This document shows, one piece after another, positions 1 through 15,300 of a stretch of 64,000 nt of DNA (its first letter is position 1; each line of letters opens with the position of its first letter). Below the pieces are notes generated by a model. It saw only the letters and a list, made by a program, of their open reading frames with translations, ran no database searches and was not told where the DNA came from. The DNA is taken from assembly GCF_035046505.1 (NCBI RefSeq), contig NC_089826.1, positions 10,460,254-10,524,253 of the forward strand, in the 5' to 3' direction. The stretch comes from Tiliqua scincoides. Lineage: Eukaryota; Chordata; Lepidosauria; Squamata; Scincidae. The position numbers and the translations under genes were made by a program.

Positions 1-366
1 ACTTGTTTTAAACAGAAGAGGTGCAAAGGCAATGATCCAGAGCTCCACACAAGAGGCCAGACTGCTGTGCCTCCTTCTCCTTGGCTGCACCCAGCTGCTT
101 TCCTAAACATCCAGATGTGGGTGAAGAGGTAGTGACACAGCAGTGTAAACAACATTTATTTTTTGGAGGGGTGGCAGCAAAATTGGGCTGCCACAGGCCT
201 TGGGAATTTTAATGACAAGTGTCATGCTCTGGATGCTTCTTTACCTGTAGCTACCAATCATTGGTTAGTTTCAGTGGGTTACTAGGCATAGCAAACTGTG
301 AAATGGGTTAAATCCAAACTCATACTGAAAAGCTACCCAACTCTCTTCATTAATGAAGAAACTAAC

Positions 367-3300
367 CTGAAGAGACAATGGATTGTTTCCATCCTGAGCT
401 TTAGTCCAGCAGGCCACCAGTTTCTCTACATTCCCAGCACAAATGTAACACAGGCAAGCCTGGGTCTGCAGAAGGCCATCATCTTCGCTTTCAAGTCTGG
501 TGCCCAACAAATCTAAGAATAAGGAATGAGAGCTAATTTAAAATATATAAATCAACAAAACAGAAATCTAAATCATTTCAGCAATCAAACAGGAACTTCC
601 TGGCTTCTTCCACCCACTGTCTGCCATAACAACTGAACTAGGCAAACTAGGGCTAGTGATAATCTCCAAACCATTACTTCAAACCATGACTTGACATGGG
701 TCTGCAAACCATGGTATGGAAATTAATGCTAACCATGGTTGCCCAGTTCAGATCTCACAGCCAATTATGTTGACTCAGAATGGAAAAAATGAACATCATA
801 TTTCCAATCCTCCAAAACTACAAAAAGAGCTGAAGTCGCTGTGAAGAATAGTGTATCAGCTCCACTTAATCCACTGCAGCTCCTTGAGGGGCCTTGCATA
901 GGTAACCAAAATTATTCCTGGGCTATTCAAGTGCAAGTCTGTAAGAAATTTTGAAAAATGCAAGAGGCTTTGTTTACCTTCCAATAGTTGATGCCTCAAT
1001 TCACTGATATTAAACTATAAGTGGTTCAGGACCTAGGAAGTGCATACACCAAGTAAGCTTCCCAAAGAAGATTCCCAGTCTTGTTCTGATCTACAATTCC
1101 CTAAAAGGGTAATACAGAGGTGGCATCATTTGATCCAATGTAACAGACTACTTGCAGTAGCAAGCTTTGGAAGGCCTCCCTCCAATATCAATATGTAATC
1201 CTGTCATAGACCAACCCCACAGGTAGCAATCGGAGCAGGGTGGCACTTGATGAAGTAATATACGACAAATAGATTGCTCTATTAGGCTTTAGGAATGGAA
1301 TCTTGAGCATCTAAATTAATCAAATTACTTAATAAATGAAACATGTTGATATTTCAGAGAAGGAAAACACGCAGTTAAAAAATGCAGCATTTCCAATTAA
1401 GCAGAATAATCCAACAATCCATCTGTCTCTGTTTTCTTTACCGCAGAGAGCTGCAAACTCATCTGGCCGAGCGTAAGTCAACACAGCAGCTAGAGCCTCT
1501 CTCCAGTTTTGCAGGTTGCAAGACTGGACAATCTCCTTCCAATTCTTGGTCACAACTGCAGTGATGAGCTGGAAAAGAAAAAACATTCAGGGCATTCAGA
1601 ATGCCTTCTGTTATGCATTCAGAATGCCTTCTGTTGCACACTTCATCAAGGGATCCAAACAGAGCTATAAATTTGAGATGCACAGCATCTTTTTAAAAAT
1701 GGTTATGTAAATTTTGCTTTCACATAGGATCTAATGACATTTGAATTTGTTTACAGCGCCATCCATGCACAATGTAAGCATCACAATATGGTCCTCACGT
1801 TTCTATCATGGCTGAATCTACACACAGCAGACCGAAGTGAGAGAGGGGGCAAAATCAAACTTGGAGATATTTTTGTATGTTCGCCTATGAGTTCACACCC
1901 AACCCTCCAAACAGGAAACTAACACACAAGAGAGGGTCCCTTGGCTGTACTAGTTTTCCACTTACAGAGCTTCTTGTTCAGAAAGTATTCAAAAACATGA
2001 TTTCCCATCTAGGATCAGTCTAATCTACTACCTCAGATCACTACCACTGCATTCTGCTCCATGTGTGGATCCAAGAGACTAAGGGCGCAATCCTAACCAA
2101 CTTGCCAGCACTGATCTAGCAGCAATGCAGTGTTGCAAACTTAGGGGGGGTCTGGGGTGCTCAGATTTCTTGGACCCTAAAGCCCTCAAGGCCCCCCGTC
2201 CAGTAGTACTACCACCACCCTGTATGTGCCAGTGCCTCGGTCCAGGGACACTGAGACCTTCTAGGCTTAATTCTATCTCTTGCAGGCACTGAGCACTTTC
2301 TCCAATTAAAGCTTTAGTCCTCAAGTTACTAGACCTCAATGAGCACTTGGTAGCTTGCTGAATGGCTAGGCAGAATTCTGAACCTTTGTTCCCAACAGGC
2401 AATGAAACAACTTGGTAAAAGAGATTTTAGTTTATTAAGTACATATGGTTACATAAAGTTACTGTAAGGCAGCAAATGCTAGAGGAATAAACATCTAGGA
2501 AACATATCAATAATAAGATGATATTTTATTATTATTTTAATAAGAGGTCTATTAGGAGGGCAGGAGGTCTGGTCTAGAGGGTTGAGCCTCCGTTTGCCTG
2601 AAGATAACATCCGAAGGTCGCCAGTTCAAGGCCACCAGCACCGAACGAGACCCTGAAGCAGCTGACAAGCCCAGTCGAGTTATTCCACCTGCTCTAGGAG
2701 AGATGAAGGAGCTGCTTGTCAGCCTGCGTGGGAGGAATCTGGAGGCCTGAAAGTGATAACAGACCATAAAAGATCCATCTGAAATGTTGTGCGGTTCTTG
2801 AAAGATAGAACCTTTCTTCAATTGTAAAAATCCCTACGAGGATTTAGAACAGCCTGCCTATGTAAACGCCTTGAATTAAAGTCTGAGGAGAAATCTGATG
2901 ACCAAAAAAGGTGGTATATAAATGCCTGTATTATTATTATTAATAATAATAATAATAATAATAAAGCTAGCTGGCTATCTCTATTAATACCTATCTCTCA
3001 CCTGGGTCAATTACTGTTGTAGATCTTTTAGCTCCAGGTTACCTGTGAGGCCAGATGCCCATGGTAGACAATGGAGCTCACAGCGTGCAGGATATTGCAC
3101 CCAAAAACTCTGCCCAAGAAGAACCAGACTCACCCCTTTGGACACTCATTATTATACTTCTTATGCTAATAGTACTGAGGTGACTTCATACTTATTTAGA
3201 CTGTCCAATCAGAAACTTTTGATGACAGAACCTTCTCAGAGTGGGTCTGGTTGCTAGCCCTCCTAGTTCTTACCCCTCCCAACTGGAGATCCATAGCTAC

Positions 3301-6300
3301 ATTCCATTCCAGATGATCAGGCGCCCCTCAGTCTACTGGGTTGTAATTCTTGTTGTCTGTCCTTTCTGGACAGCAAAGGAGAGACAACAATCTTTTTGTT
3401 TGTTTACTCACATTCTTGCAGCTAGGAACTGCTAGCCACTTCTCCGTTACTGACTTAGTTTGGTTCAGGCTTCACATGCTAACCTAGGCCTAAACTGTAC
3501 ATATTCATGACATGCAGCCCCAAGGTAAGGTAACAAACATGCCCTTACCTTGAGGAGGCTGCCCCCCTCCACTGCAGGATGCAGTGCACACCACATTGGC
3601 ACAACTATGTCAGTACTGGAAAGTTGGTTGGGATTGCCCCCAAAGTTGGTAACTTTTTTTTTTAATGCTCTCTGTCATTCCCCTAGATCAGGGGTGTCCA
3701 AAGTTTTTGACAGGAGGGCCACATTGTCTCTCTGACACTGTGTCGGGGGCCGGGGGAAAAAAGAATTAAGTTACATTTCAAATTTGAGTAAATTTACATA
3801 CGTCTACATAAATGAATATATTAAAGATGAACTTATATGAATGAATGAAGGTCTTGCAATAGCTCAAGGCCTATAAAAGGCCTTGCACAAAGCAAGGCTG
3901 GCCTTTCCTTTGCTGCTGCTACTGCATCACAGACATGAAACAGCAAGCAGTGGAGAGAGCCTTCATCCCACAGCTCACTGAGAGGTCAAACAGTTGCCCT
4001 CACACTGAGAGCAGTTGCATCGGGCCAGTGTGGGCTCCAACAAATCTCCGGAGGGCCAAAGTCTCACTGGAGACTGGGAGCTCCCTGAGGGCCGCATTGA
4101 GAGGCCTCGAGGGCCGCAAGTGGCCCCAGGGCCGGGGTTTGGGCACCCCTGCCCTAGATTCACCCCACTTAAGCAACTTGCTCCTTACAGCATTTCCAAG
4201 ACCTGCTTTTCTCTTTGACACAATCCTCAAGAAACTGCAGGTGGGGGGGGGGGAGAATGCCTGGGCCGTATCACTCCTGACTGCAGGTGATCAACAGGCC
4301 ATCTAGTTCACCATCCAGTTCCCGAAAGTGGACAGCGAGATAATTTCAGGAAAACCCACACCTGCTGATTGCCCCCTTCCAACAGATCAGAGGCACACTA
4401 CCTCTGAGAACAGAGATTTGATTTAGGTATCGTAACTAATAGTTATCGTCAGACTTTACTGTCTATTAGGACTCTCTGAGAGCCATTTAAAGCCAGAGGC
4501 CTTCACATCCTGTGGCAGTGAATTCCAACTTGTTCCTCAAACTCTCTCATCTCCACTAAGCATATGCAGGTACCTGATCACTCCTTTCCTGGAAAGTCTA
4601 TTGTAAGTTGTAAGCCCTCTGGGAAAGGACTGTGAAACTAGCTTTATAAAGCATGCTCAATCGAATCAGATCATGGAATGGATGGAGTGACTTTTACCAA
4701 AAGAAAAGGCAAGTTCATTGATTTCAGAGAAGCCCCAATGATTTTAACTTGGCTTTCTGAGTTATGGACAACATTTTTTTAAAAAGGACTGTCTGTTCAC
4801 CATTCCCTTTTTAAAAAATGTATAATTACTGTGCAAATGTTAAGATTTTACAGTGTTAAATTTTTAAAACCAAGAGGTGCAGACTAAACAAAAAGATCCC
4901 CCCAAAAGTAGGACAGAAGACAGGATGGAAGTAGGATGGAAGACAGAAGTAGTCTAGATCAGGAAAATGTCGAGAAGAAAAACAAAACATATGAAAAGCA
5001 ATTCAGTAGTATTAGAGCCGGTAAGAAAGAAAGGCAACCTGGCAATACCATTTACTATCCTTGCTTGCAGGTAATTCTACTTCCATTAACCTCTGCCTAT
5101 CTGATATTCCTAATATTTTATTCAACAAGTTCTATACCTCCAGAAACAGTAGAGCATACACAGACTCTCTCTGTCAACAGCCCCATTTGTCTTATTGCTA
5201 GAGCTTCCAGGATCTTGGTAATCTAATTCAGGAACTTGATTGCCTATAGCCATGCACAACAAAGACTTCAATGCTGAGGAGGTGTGAACCTCTGTCAAGA
5301 AGTACAGATTGCTAGGAAAGCAAACAAAGCAACTGAAATGAAAGCTTACTCAGAAGAAGGGTTGACACTATCCAGGCAAAGCTGGATGTGTGTTTGAGGA
5401 AACCTCACTTCACACAGTATTTAAGATTACACGTAGCCTAATGTCAGCCTTTATCAGGAAACTCTCAGTGCAGCTGCTTCTTTGGACCAATTTACTAAAC
5501 CTGTATTTTGCCTTTCAAACTGGCACCAAAAGTCTGTTGACAACAACAGCAAAAGCAGGTCAAGCACAAGTTATGTTATAGCTCCAAGCTAAAAACATAC
5601 ATACTCTGGTAATTTTGCCCCGGGTCCTGGCAAAGTATTTCTTCTGTGTCCTAGACAGCAGCTCCTGGCCACCAGCTATAGCCAATATAATGGCATCAGC
5701 CATGCGATTGTCATGGAGGCAGAGGTCAACAGCACTTTCAAAGTTACCAGTAAGCAAAGCCTGGGTGATCAAACCATCAATGTCTGTAGCAAAGAAAAAT
5801 AACAGGAAGACACATGCTTAAGATCATCACTATAAACTCACAAAGAAATGAAAAATGTGCAAATTTAACTAAGTCTGCACGAGCTGTACAAAACGCATTT
5901 TTTTTTACCTCCGGTGACAGAAATGTTAAATGTCTCACTTGCAGATGGCAGAGTCTCTGTCTCCTCTTTTGTATGCTAATAGAGAGAAAGAACACTTTTT
6001 AGTGTGGTTCTGAGAACCTATTTAAATAACTCCAAATAAGAACGCACACAGCTCTTGCTGGGAAAATGAGATTTTTCCTAAGAGGCTAACACCTAAACAC
6101 ACCAGTATTATTATTGCCACTTACCTATTACCAAGTACCACACCAGAGTAATGCCCACACTGCCTTGACAGCATTAAAAAAAATCGCTGAACATGGTGAC
6201 AGCACTGAGCACATCTAAGTCAGATGTGGGAGGGAGGTCAGTCAGTCTAAGACTAAGTCAGCCTTAGACCAAGTCAGCCTTAGACTAAGTCAGTCTAAGG

Positions 6301-9300
6301 GAGGGCACCAGGATGAGGTCTCCTGTTATCTGGTGTGCTCCCTGGGGCATTTGGTGGGCCGCTGTGAGATACAGGAAGCTGGACTAGATGGGCCTATGGC
6401 CTGATCCAATGGGGCTGTTCTTATGTTCTTATAAGTCATCAACTAAAATATCCAGCTCTCATATTGAGAGCTGCTTGGTCTGTCGCCCATCTAAATTGCT
6501 GCCCATTTTTAATGTAAGCAGCAAGCAGTGGGCACACACTGAAATATCTGTCTGACTTCCAAAGAAGGTCTCTCAAAGCATATTATGTACAAATAAGCAA
6601 CAACACTTGGTAGTAATAAAGTGGGAATACACTGCAGAAAATTTCAAAGTCAAAACGACTAACTGAAAAAGACAGCATAGTCCATGGCATTTTAACTGTT
6701 CCCCCCCCCAAGTGCCACTTTTCCCAAGCAAGTATAATTCTAAGTGCCACCAGTGAGGGAAGCTGTGCACAGTAGTGGGCAGTACGTTTGGACTTTGATC
6801 TGTACCCTCTTTCTCTGACCTATGCCTCTTTTGAAGGGCCAGGCAGCTCCATAGCCATGTGTTACTGGCACATCCACCATCAAAAGACCCCCACCCCGCC
6901 ACCCCCCCATTTCCACTTCTAGCAGGGTTGGACAAAGAAGGGCAATGCCACATCATCTGATACGGGGTGAAGTACCACTGGCTGGAACACTCTGGTATAG
7001 TTATCCCACCCACTTTACTCAGTCTGACATTTAGCAATTGTTAATACAAATGTACGAACACACACATTTCACAGCAAAGCAGCTGGGGCAAGTGAAGTGG
7101 CAGCCACTTCTCTCACATGGTTAGCACAGAAGAGAACAAATACCTCTCCCAAGAGCTGATCCAGAGCAGCCACACCCTCTTCGCCATCACTCTGTGCAGG
7201 CTGGTCAGATTCCTCAAGAGACTTTCTCGCAAAAGAGAAATGAAGATCTTGAAGATTTTTAGCAGAGAGAACATCACCAAAGCAGAAAGCCAGCCCAGTC
7301 ACCACTCTCCCCCAAAGACACAATGCCTGTAAGCCATTCCAGCAACAACCACAGAGTGCCACTTTCGCTTCCTCTGCTCCCCTTTCCCAAAAGACATATG
7401 CAAGTGACTAATGGTTAGCAAAATAGACACTAGTAAGATGGTGCTTTCAACACTGGCAAAGAAGTGAATGGGAGGCACCAACCAGAGAAAGGAGGACTTC
7501 ATTACCTTGGATCCTAAAAGGACTTCTGCAGGCAGACCAGATTCATTCAAGAGGACAAAATTTGGTTTAGTTACAGAGTATTTGCATTCTTGAACAGACT
7601 GGACCTGGTGTTTGCCATTATTATTGCAGAAATTAGAAGAGATGCCACAGGGGCCAAAAAAAAAAAAAGAGACAGACGACTATACGGGAATGGGAAAGTG
7701 AGGAAAATGAAAGCCCAGGGAGTAAATAGACCCAAGAAAGTGAGGAGAGGAAAGACCACGATGACAGTGGCCGCAAAAGCATAGTGCACATACACAGCTC
7801 TGTGTTCAGTTTGATACTATGCTTTAAAGGGCATGGAAAAACACCACCACCAGGTTTAGAGAAGGCATTTCAAATATACAAAGCCGTTCACAAACTTTGA
7901 ACGTGAATGTACAAAGCAGCTTCGTGCCTAGTCAGACCATTTGTCCATCCAGCTCAACAACTGTCATGGTGAGCAGGGACCCTTCACTTTAATAGAAACC
8001 TCACTTTTTTTCTGAGCAACACAGAACCAGCTACAACTGCACATATCTGCCATTCTGACTTTTTTCCCCACTTGCATTTCCTCAGCAGTAACTGAGCTGA
8101 GATGGGGAGTGAGAACACCAGTTTGACTGACACCTGTCCCCCACCGAAGAAAGATGACAGCAAGTAAACAACAACACTTCACCAAGTTTGGCAACCATCT
8201 TGCCTTTGGTCAAGTTGATCAACTGAACCCACACAGAGGGGAGGTACAGGGTGTTGGCATGAGGTTTCCTGCCCTTCAATCACTAATCAGAAAAGCAGAG
8301 GCTGGACCAACCGGAACTCCATAAAAGGAGCCAACTCATTTGAATCTGTGGCACCTTTGCGCAAGCACCAGCAAAGGTTTCCTGTCCATTGCGGGGTCCC
8401 CTCCATGATCCTGGAGGCAAATGAGGATGATGCATCTGAGTTCCTTTTCTAGGCAGAACTACGTCTAACTGGTCATGTCAGATTATTGTCTTTAGTTTGC
8501 CTCTAACTCAGAAACCCATTTTATCTGACTACATGTATCTAACAATAGGTCATTTCCCCTTAAAAAGAAAACCCTAAACAGGTCAATCTTTGCAAGTTGC
8601 ATGCCCATTCTTTCCACCCAGACCAAAGGGCTATTTTGCTGTTTCAAACAGCCTCTCAGGGCTAGAGTGGCCTTTATAGTATATACAGTTTGCTCTTATA
8701 GTAACCAGCTTCCATGCTGAGAAAACCTTTTAAATGAAGAGCACTGGTTCTGTGTAGTGCAGTAAATCTTCCCAGAGAAATTGGGAAAGTTATAGTGATG
8801 TATTACATTGTCAGACAAACAGCAGCAACATAAAATGCTACTGCAAATAAGACTAGTGTGAGATTGTAAAAACCACATGACTTCTTAAAAAGCAAATTTT
8901 TATATAGTTTAGTGATTGAAGGGCTTTTTCCCTTCCATTGCCGATATGAACTGAGATTGTGAGATATGGAATTTGAAAATTGCAAGTGAACATAAGTGCT
9001 AATTTGTTCATATATGTGCAGGTATTGTGACACAACAGAAACAAGGTGGATGCTAATTCCCCAAATTTACTCACATTGCATGGCAAAACAGTTGCATTTG
9101 CTTTCTTACCTTATCTAATTCTTGATCATGAAGGCTCTCTTTACTGAGCGTTGAGGTAACCTAGAAAGGGGAGGAAAGAATTATGCACCAATCACCTCAG
9201 CGAATGAGGCAAAATTTCAACTTCCTCAGTTTGCCAAAAGGCTACCAGAGATATAGCTAAACCTGAATGTGGCATTCAAAAATATGGCACTTGAAAGTCC

Positions 9301-12300
9301 TTACATGTTAGTCTCATATGGAAACTGCAGTCTACCGCAGACACCCGCCTATAAGTCGACCCCACAGATAAGTCGAGGGCGGGTTTTGAGCCAACAATCA
9401 TGGAATTTTCCATGACCCTCGGATAAGTCGGGGGTTAAACTTAGGGGGGTGTCTGACTATAGTTTTGTCTGATTTTACTCAAGGCCAGATCCTGAAAAAT
9501 AACCCACCACTAATTGTTACCTAAGAACTGTAGTCTAATTTATTAAAAACATAGTAAAAGATCATAAGATGCGTTTTTATTCTTTTTAAATTCTGGTTTT
9601 CATCACCTTTTTGTAAGCACACTGTAAACAACATACCAGTAAAACAGTGGTTCCCAACCTGGTATTCATGTACTCCCAGGGACACTCAACAAGACCTTTA
9701 GGGATACTTGAAAAAGAATGGAATAATGGTAGAAAAAGGCAGGTATGCTCCAGAATGCCTTGCAAGACAGGAATGCCTTGCTAGGAGCAGCAAAGCAGGA
9801 AGGGAGGTAGCTAGTTGGCTGTGAAAGCCCCACCAATAGCTAGTTTTTGGTCATCAACTCATGTATGAACCAGTGATAGCAAACCAGCACAGTAAAAATG
9901 CTGAAACATAATATGGAAAGTGATAAATCACCCAGAATTTCTCAGCACACTTCTGGTGCAAAACAGTGCAAAGGCAGAGTCTTCTGTTCTTCAAACAGAT
10001 GAAAAGAAAAACACTGTGATAAATACATGAAGTCTGGGCTTTCATAGAGAGGAGATGAGGGCTTGTATCATCAATTACAAACATTTTGCTAATATGAAGG
10101 GTACAATTTATGGAAATGGGCTGCCAAGGGATATGCAAGTGAAAAGGGTTGGGAACCACTGCAGAAACCAGGAATCAAATCCACCTTTAAGGTGTCTGGT
10201 GTGTTAAGCCAGAAGCTCTACGTAGAACATACAACCCATAACACATAACTGGGAGTGTGCAATTCAATTCACAGCAGAGAGATGCAGCTGCATATATTTG
10301 TGCAACCCTTTTTACTCAGAAGTAGACCCACTGCTTTCCATGGGTGTTATTCTTAAGTAAGGGTGCACTGAACTGTAGCCTGGGAAGGAGGATTCCCATC
10401 CTGGTGTTTCAAAAAACAGACCTGCTTTGCTAGCATTTGCAAAGCAGAACCAGGCTGCAGCAGAAGGAAGAAGAATAAAAGGTTAACAAATTGCTTCTAA
10501 GGAGCTGTGCCTGCCTGCTGCTTGAGAAACTTGGCGCCTGTCTGCCGCTTGAGAAATGAAACTTTTCAGAGTTGAAAGGCTTTGCCCTCTGATTGACCCG
10601 GAGATAAAGCGAAGTGATAACTGGAGCTTGATTACTTGGCAAAAATTTCATGTACTATAAGCGAGTATCTTCAGTAGTTGTTTGGCAGGTATTCATAAAA
10701 ACTATTTTCATGTCTCCCAGAGGCAGTACAACAAATTCACCAATTCAATGAAGGTCAGGTGACATGAGGAGCCAATAAAATCCTGGATGGTCTTAGTACT
10801 GCTGGCTCCTTAGACTGAGCAACATGTTATTCAGGTACGGACTAGCTGCTCTCAGAGTGTTCTGTTCTTGCTTACCTGTTTGACCGCTTCCTAGTTTGAC
10901 TACCAGTTCCAGACCACTGATCGAGCAGGCCTGGCACTGCTCTGGCAGCAAGAGAAAGCAGGTAGCAGTAGTATAGGGGAGCTAGTGTGGGGATATGCGA
11001 ATTTAGCAACTAACCCTGGACAAGCAGCCAGGTGGCTACATGCCCCAAGAGAGCTATAAATTTATTCCAGTTACCTTCTATGGATCAGTGCATTTTTTCC
11101 AAGAATCTAATGGGAGCCAAGCTTATAAAATGAAAAACAAATGGCCTCACTACAGTTACTAGAGGAAATCTGTGCATTTAATCAACAGTGAGTAGCCTTA
11201 TTTACTGTAACTGCACAAAATTACCCTCTAGTCTTTCAACAATTCTATCCCTGTTCTCTCAAATCTCTACCCAAAGCCAAACACCCATTACCTTCCCAGT
11301 AACAGACCTGATACAGCAATGAATATTATGAGTGGCTTCCTTGTATCCTTCAAAAAAAATTTGTAGCATGTCCAGTTTCCATGGACATTTACCTTTTGCC
11401 CCAGATCATCTTTCCTGTACCCCAAGAGTTCCAGATATTTCCCACGCGAATCCTCTTCAAAATGCACCTACAGGGGTGATATTTTAAAAAGAAATTTCAT
11501 TCTCTTCCCCCAGTCACTCCCATCCTATATCCCCTCTTAAGTAAGAATAACTGCAAATTAAACTACTCCAGAACAGAAACAGTGGTTGGGGTGAAAGCAG
11601 TGACTATGGGTGGCAGGCATCTTGCCTTATGGAGGAAGCTAGTTTTTAGTGATTCCTGCTATCTTCAGAATCCTCAAGGAGGTTTGTGAACATTCCCAGA
11701 AAAAGGGTTAGCAGAGTTAACCTAACAGGTCAAACTTCATTGTTTATTATTAGATGTCCGTGCTCTCTTTCAGGAAAAAAAATATCTCCCAAAGCAGCAA
11801 AATAAATGTTCAGGATGGGAGATAGAGGCTATGTTTTCAGCTCCTTAATGTGATAGGCTTTTGTTTGTTGTCTCACAGCAATACCTTCCATTCCAAGTGG
11901 GTGAAAATGTCTTACACCAGCTATTTCCCACTTGTGTTTTACACTGACAATACCCATTCTTTTCTGTGTCCAATACCTTGTTTATAATAATGGACCCTTT
12001 AAACAGTGCCCTAACTTTGCGGGAAACCAGTTTTCTGCAATTGGTTCCCCTGAGGCTGAAATTAATGGCTGACTGGTTAAAATGACCCACGGGTCAATCC
12101 TACAGGCATTTCCTGCAGAAATAGCACCCACCCACCAATGGGATGGCAATTCCTTAAGAACTGAGTCACATGATCTACCTGCACCCATGTGCCTGAGGGC
12201 ACAACCCTAACCAGGTCTACTCAGAAGTAAGTCCTATTCTTTTCAACGGGGCTTACTCTCAAGAAAGTATGGTTAGGATTGCAGCCTGAGCCATATAATG

Positions 12301-15300
12301 TTTTTCAGGAGCCACTCATGCAAAAATGGCATCTGGGGTTCTGTTTAAGAGGCTCCAATTCCTTGTGATACCCTTTGGAACGCTTTAAAGGGATTAAGAG
12401 CTTCAGAACATGAAGTGAAATTACCTTTAAGAAAGACCACACATTCCTCTCAAAGTCATTCTTGGCAGCATCAATCTTCTTCTGGCAATAGGTGATGAAA
12501 GCTGCTGCCTGCACAGCCTCCTGTAGCTGATCTGAACGGGTCAAGAATTCCTTCTCGGTGACAACCTGACTGACGTAGACATGGTAGCGATGCTGTGGCT
12601 GCTCTCCTGATTGCTGGGGCTTGCTGTTCTCAAACGTAACTAGTTTCCCTCCAAACTAGAATTGAAATATACCATAAAGGTTTAGGCACCAACCTTGACA
12701 CTTCAGTAGTCCGTTGGCAGATTTGCTCAAGAGAGAGAGAGAATGTGCATTTGCAAGGCTACAGTTAGCTGCGAACCTGAGCTTGTTTTGATCTTGTAAA
12801 CTGCCTTGAGTTCTTTCTATTGGTGGAGACAAGCAATGTATACATATCTTTATAAAAATCAACTCCTGAAAGTAGGAGAATACTACATTTGCGAAACAGG
12901 CCATCCTGCTCTCAACATTCACTAAGGCTTGGTAACTACTTTTAAAGCTAAAACAGGCAGCCGCATTCCACCTCTCAGCAAGGTTCTTATCACCCAGAGC
13001 TGAAACAAAGATGTTTGTTAAAAGTATCTTATAAAAGATATAAAGCAGAAAGAGGACTTTGTGCAATTTTAAACTGGAAAGCAATAGAGAATATAAGTTT
13101 GGGGCCGCTGGTCGAAGGAGCTAAATTGACTCAGAAGGTTGTGGGGGTTAAATGCATTTGGACAACTTATACATTTACACACACAATAATAACCAGTATA
13201 GCAACCACCAGCAATGCAAGCACATCATAAAGAACAGTCTATACAGCTGTATAAGCAATTAGTATTCATTTCTAAATTATGGTTTGCTGTTTTAGGTCTG
13301 GCCTGGATAACCAAACCAAACCATAGCGTGGGTTCTTAAATTACGGTTAGTAGAAACCATGAGTTCATGTTGCTTCTGAGCTCAGCCATTGTTATTAACT
13401 TTCCCTTTTAGGCTGCAGAAAGAGGCCATTCCTCTAAATAGAAGTTCTTTCCAATTTGGTTATTGAAAATAACTGAAAGATGCCAGCGATTGGAGACACT
13501 GACACTACAAAGCTCATGGTCTACCAGGGAGCTAAGAGCTGGACTGGAATGTGAGGGCATCCCAAGTACAAACAATCTTTACCCTTGTAAAGCTTTTAGT
13601 AGGTTATAGGCACACATGAGAAAGAATAAAAGAACGATCAATTTATACTTGGCCATTAATCCAAATAGCTTGAATGACTTCACCAGTAATTGTGGTAGTC
13701 CAAATTATATACCATGACAAAAAACACACTACAGTAAACCTTCCAAATATGGGCTGAGCCAAGTCATACAAAATAACTATTTCAGCTTGTGGTGGTTGAT
13801 TCTGTACAAAGCATTACTTAATCCAGGGGTGTGTGTGGGGAGGGGGTGACATAGATGATTGGGATGGATCAGATCCAGGAGGGACTTTTAACCGTAATTG
13901 GAACACAAAGGCTGAACCAGACTGACTCCATGTTTGTCTTCGCAAATGCTTGGTTAAGATGTATGAAAGGTTTGGCTAAGGTGCTTGAAATGTTTGATAA
14001 AATAAAGCTGCGAGAAGCAGAAATGAAACTAGAAATTGGAAACGGTTCACACACATGAGCGATCCTGGCAGCCAGGCAAAGGATCAGAAGTTACACTCGG
14101 TGAAACCAGACCCTTTCCTGTGTCTCTCTCAGCATAACTTTCCATTGTATGACACCTGCGCATATGTCTGACGTATACAAGTGACCGTCATATCTATGGG
14201 GGACAGCAGCTGCTATCTGAAGGGCGTGTCACAATGGGGAGTTCTCTCAAGCACAGAGTTTTTGTATTAACTGATTTCCAAGTGGCAGCATCTCAATTCC
14301 TTATCTGTAAAATGAGAACTGTAGAGACTGAGCTACAAGTTTATTGTGAGGGAAAACAGATTAGAAAAAATGTAAATAATAGTTTATCAAAACCCATGTG
14401 CAATCCACGCTGTTGTCCTTTTATTCCAAAGAAGGGCAGAAACATTAACAAGGGACAAACTGAAAGCCCCTTCGCTGCAGATGTTCTACAAAAAGAACAA
14501 ATGAAGCTCCTAAATAAATGAAGGAGTCATGGAGGGTACAAGTATTGGGCTACAGTTCTTAGCTCCCCCTCCAAATGAGGCAATGTAACCTGCTTTCCTT
14601 CTTTCTTCCTGCTCAGGATGATAAAGAACCTGGTTCTTCCTAGGGCTCCTGGCTGAGCTATAAATCTGTATTTGTCCACAGTAGGGTCAGGACAAAGACT
14701 GGCTTAGAGGGGAAGTAGGAGATGCCTCCTACCCCATCTCCATTTTACCTTTCTTCAAAAGAATCTGCCTCCTAGTGGACGTATCAGAGAGTAGCCTCAG
14801 GATTGGATCTCTGGAGGGCAATAACGTAGGACTAACATACACATTCCTGCCATGCAAACTTTGTAGATAAGTGTTCAGAAGCTTCAATAATTTTCTAACA
14901 CAGCAGAGTGCAAAAGAAGCTTCCACTTACCGAAAAAGATGCACCCACAGGTCGGCGAATCCACCTGGGTGGCTTCTTCAAAGGCATGACTGTGCTCTGT
15001 GGGGTTGTCTGCTGTGGAAGCTGTAACGGAGGGAGGGCTTGGCCTGTTCCAAATGGATCAAGAGTCCCAAAGGATGATGAAAGCTTTGGGGAAAAAAGGA
15101 AAAAGTGACTCCACAACTCAATCCAATGTACATCCCAAACTGATTTTTAGCTTCTGATATTCTATATATGGAAAGGACAAATTAAAAATTGAAATGAACT
15201 GAAGAACAAAGTGGATTTTAACTGCTATTTTTTAGTTTATTTATTAGCTCTGGGAAAAGGAAGGATTGCAGCAGCATTGCCAATCGTTTGACAGTGCATT

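Noticed and set aside
1-366. Search for the next SEC31A exon after the LSLQ-ending exon
   Set aside because: No sequence matching the expected DLIEKVVILRKAV continuation is present on the minus strand here; it must lie left of the window.
6573-7037. 154-codon minus-strand frame
   Set aside because: It lies in a SEC31A intron, shows no domain, and has no splice or start context supporting a gene.
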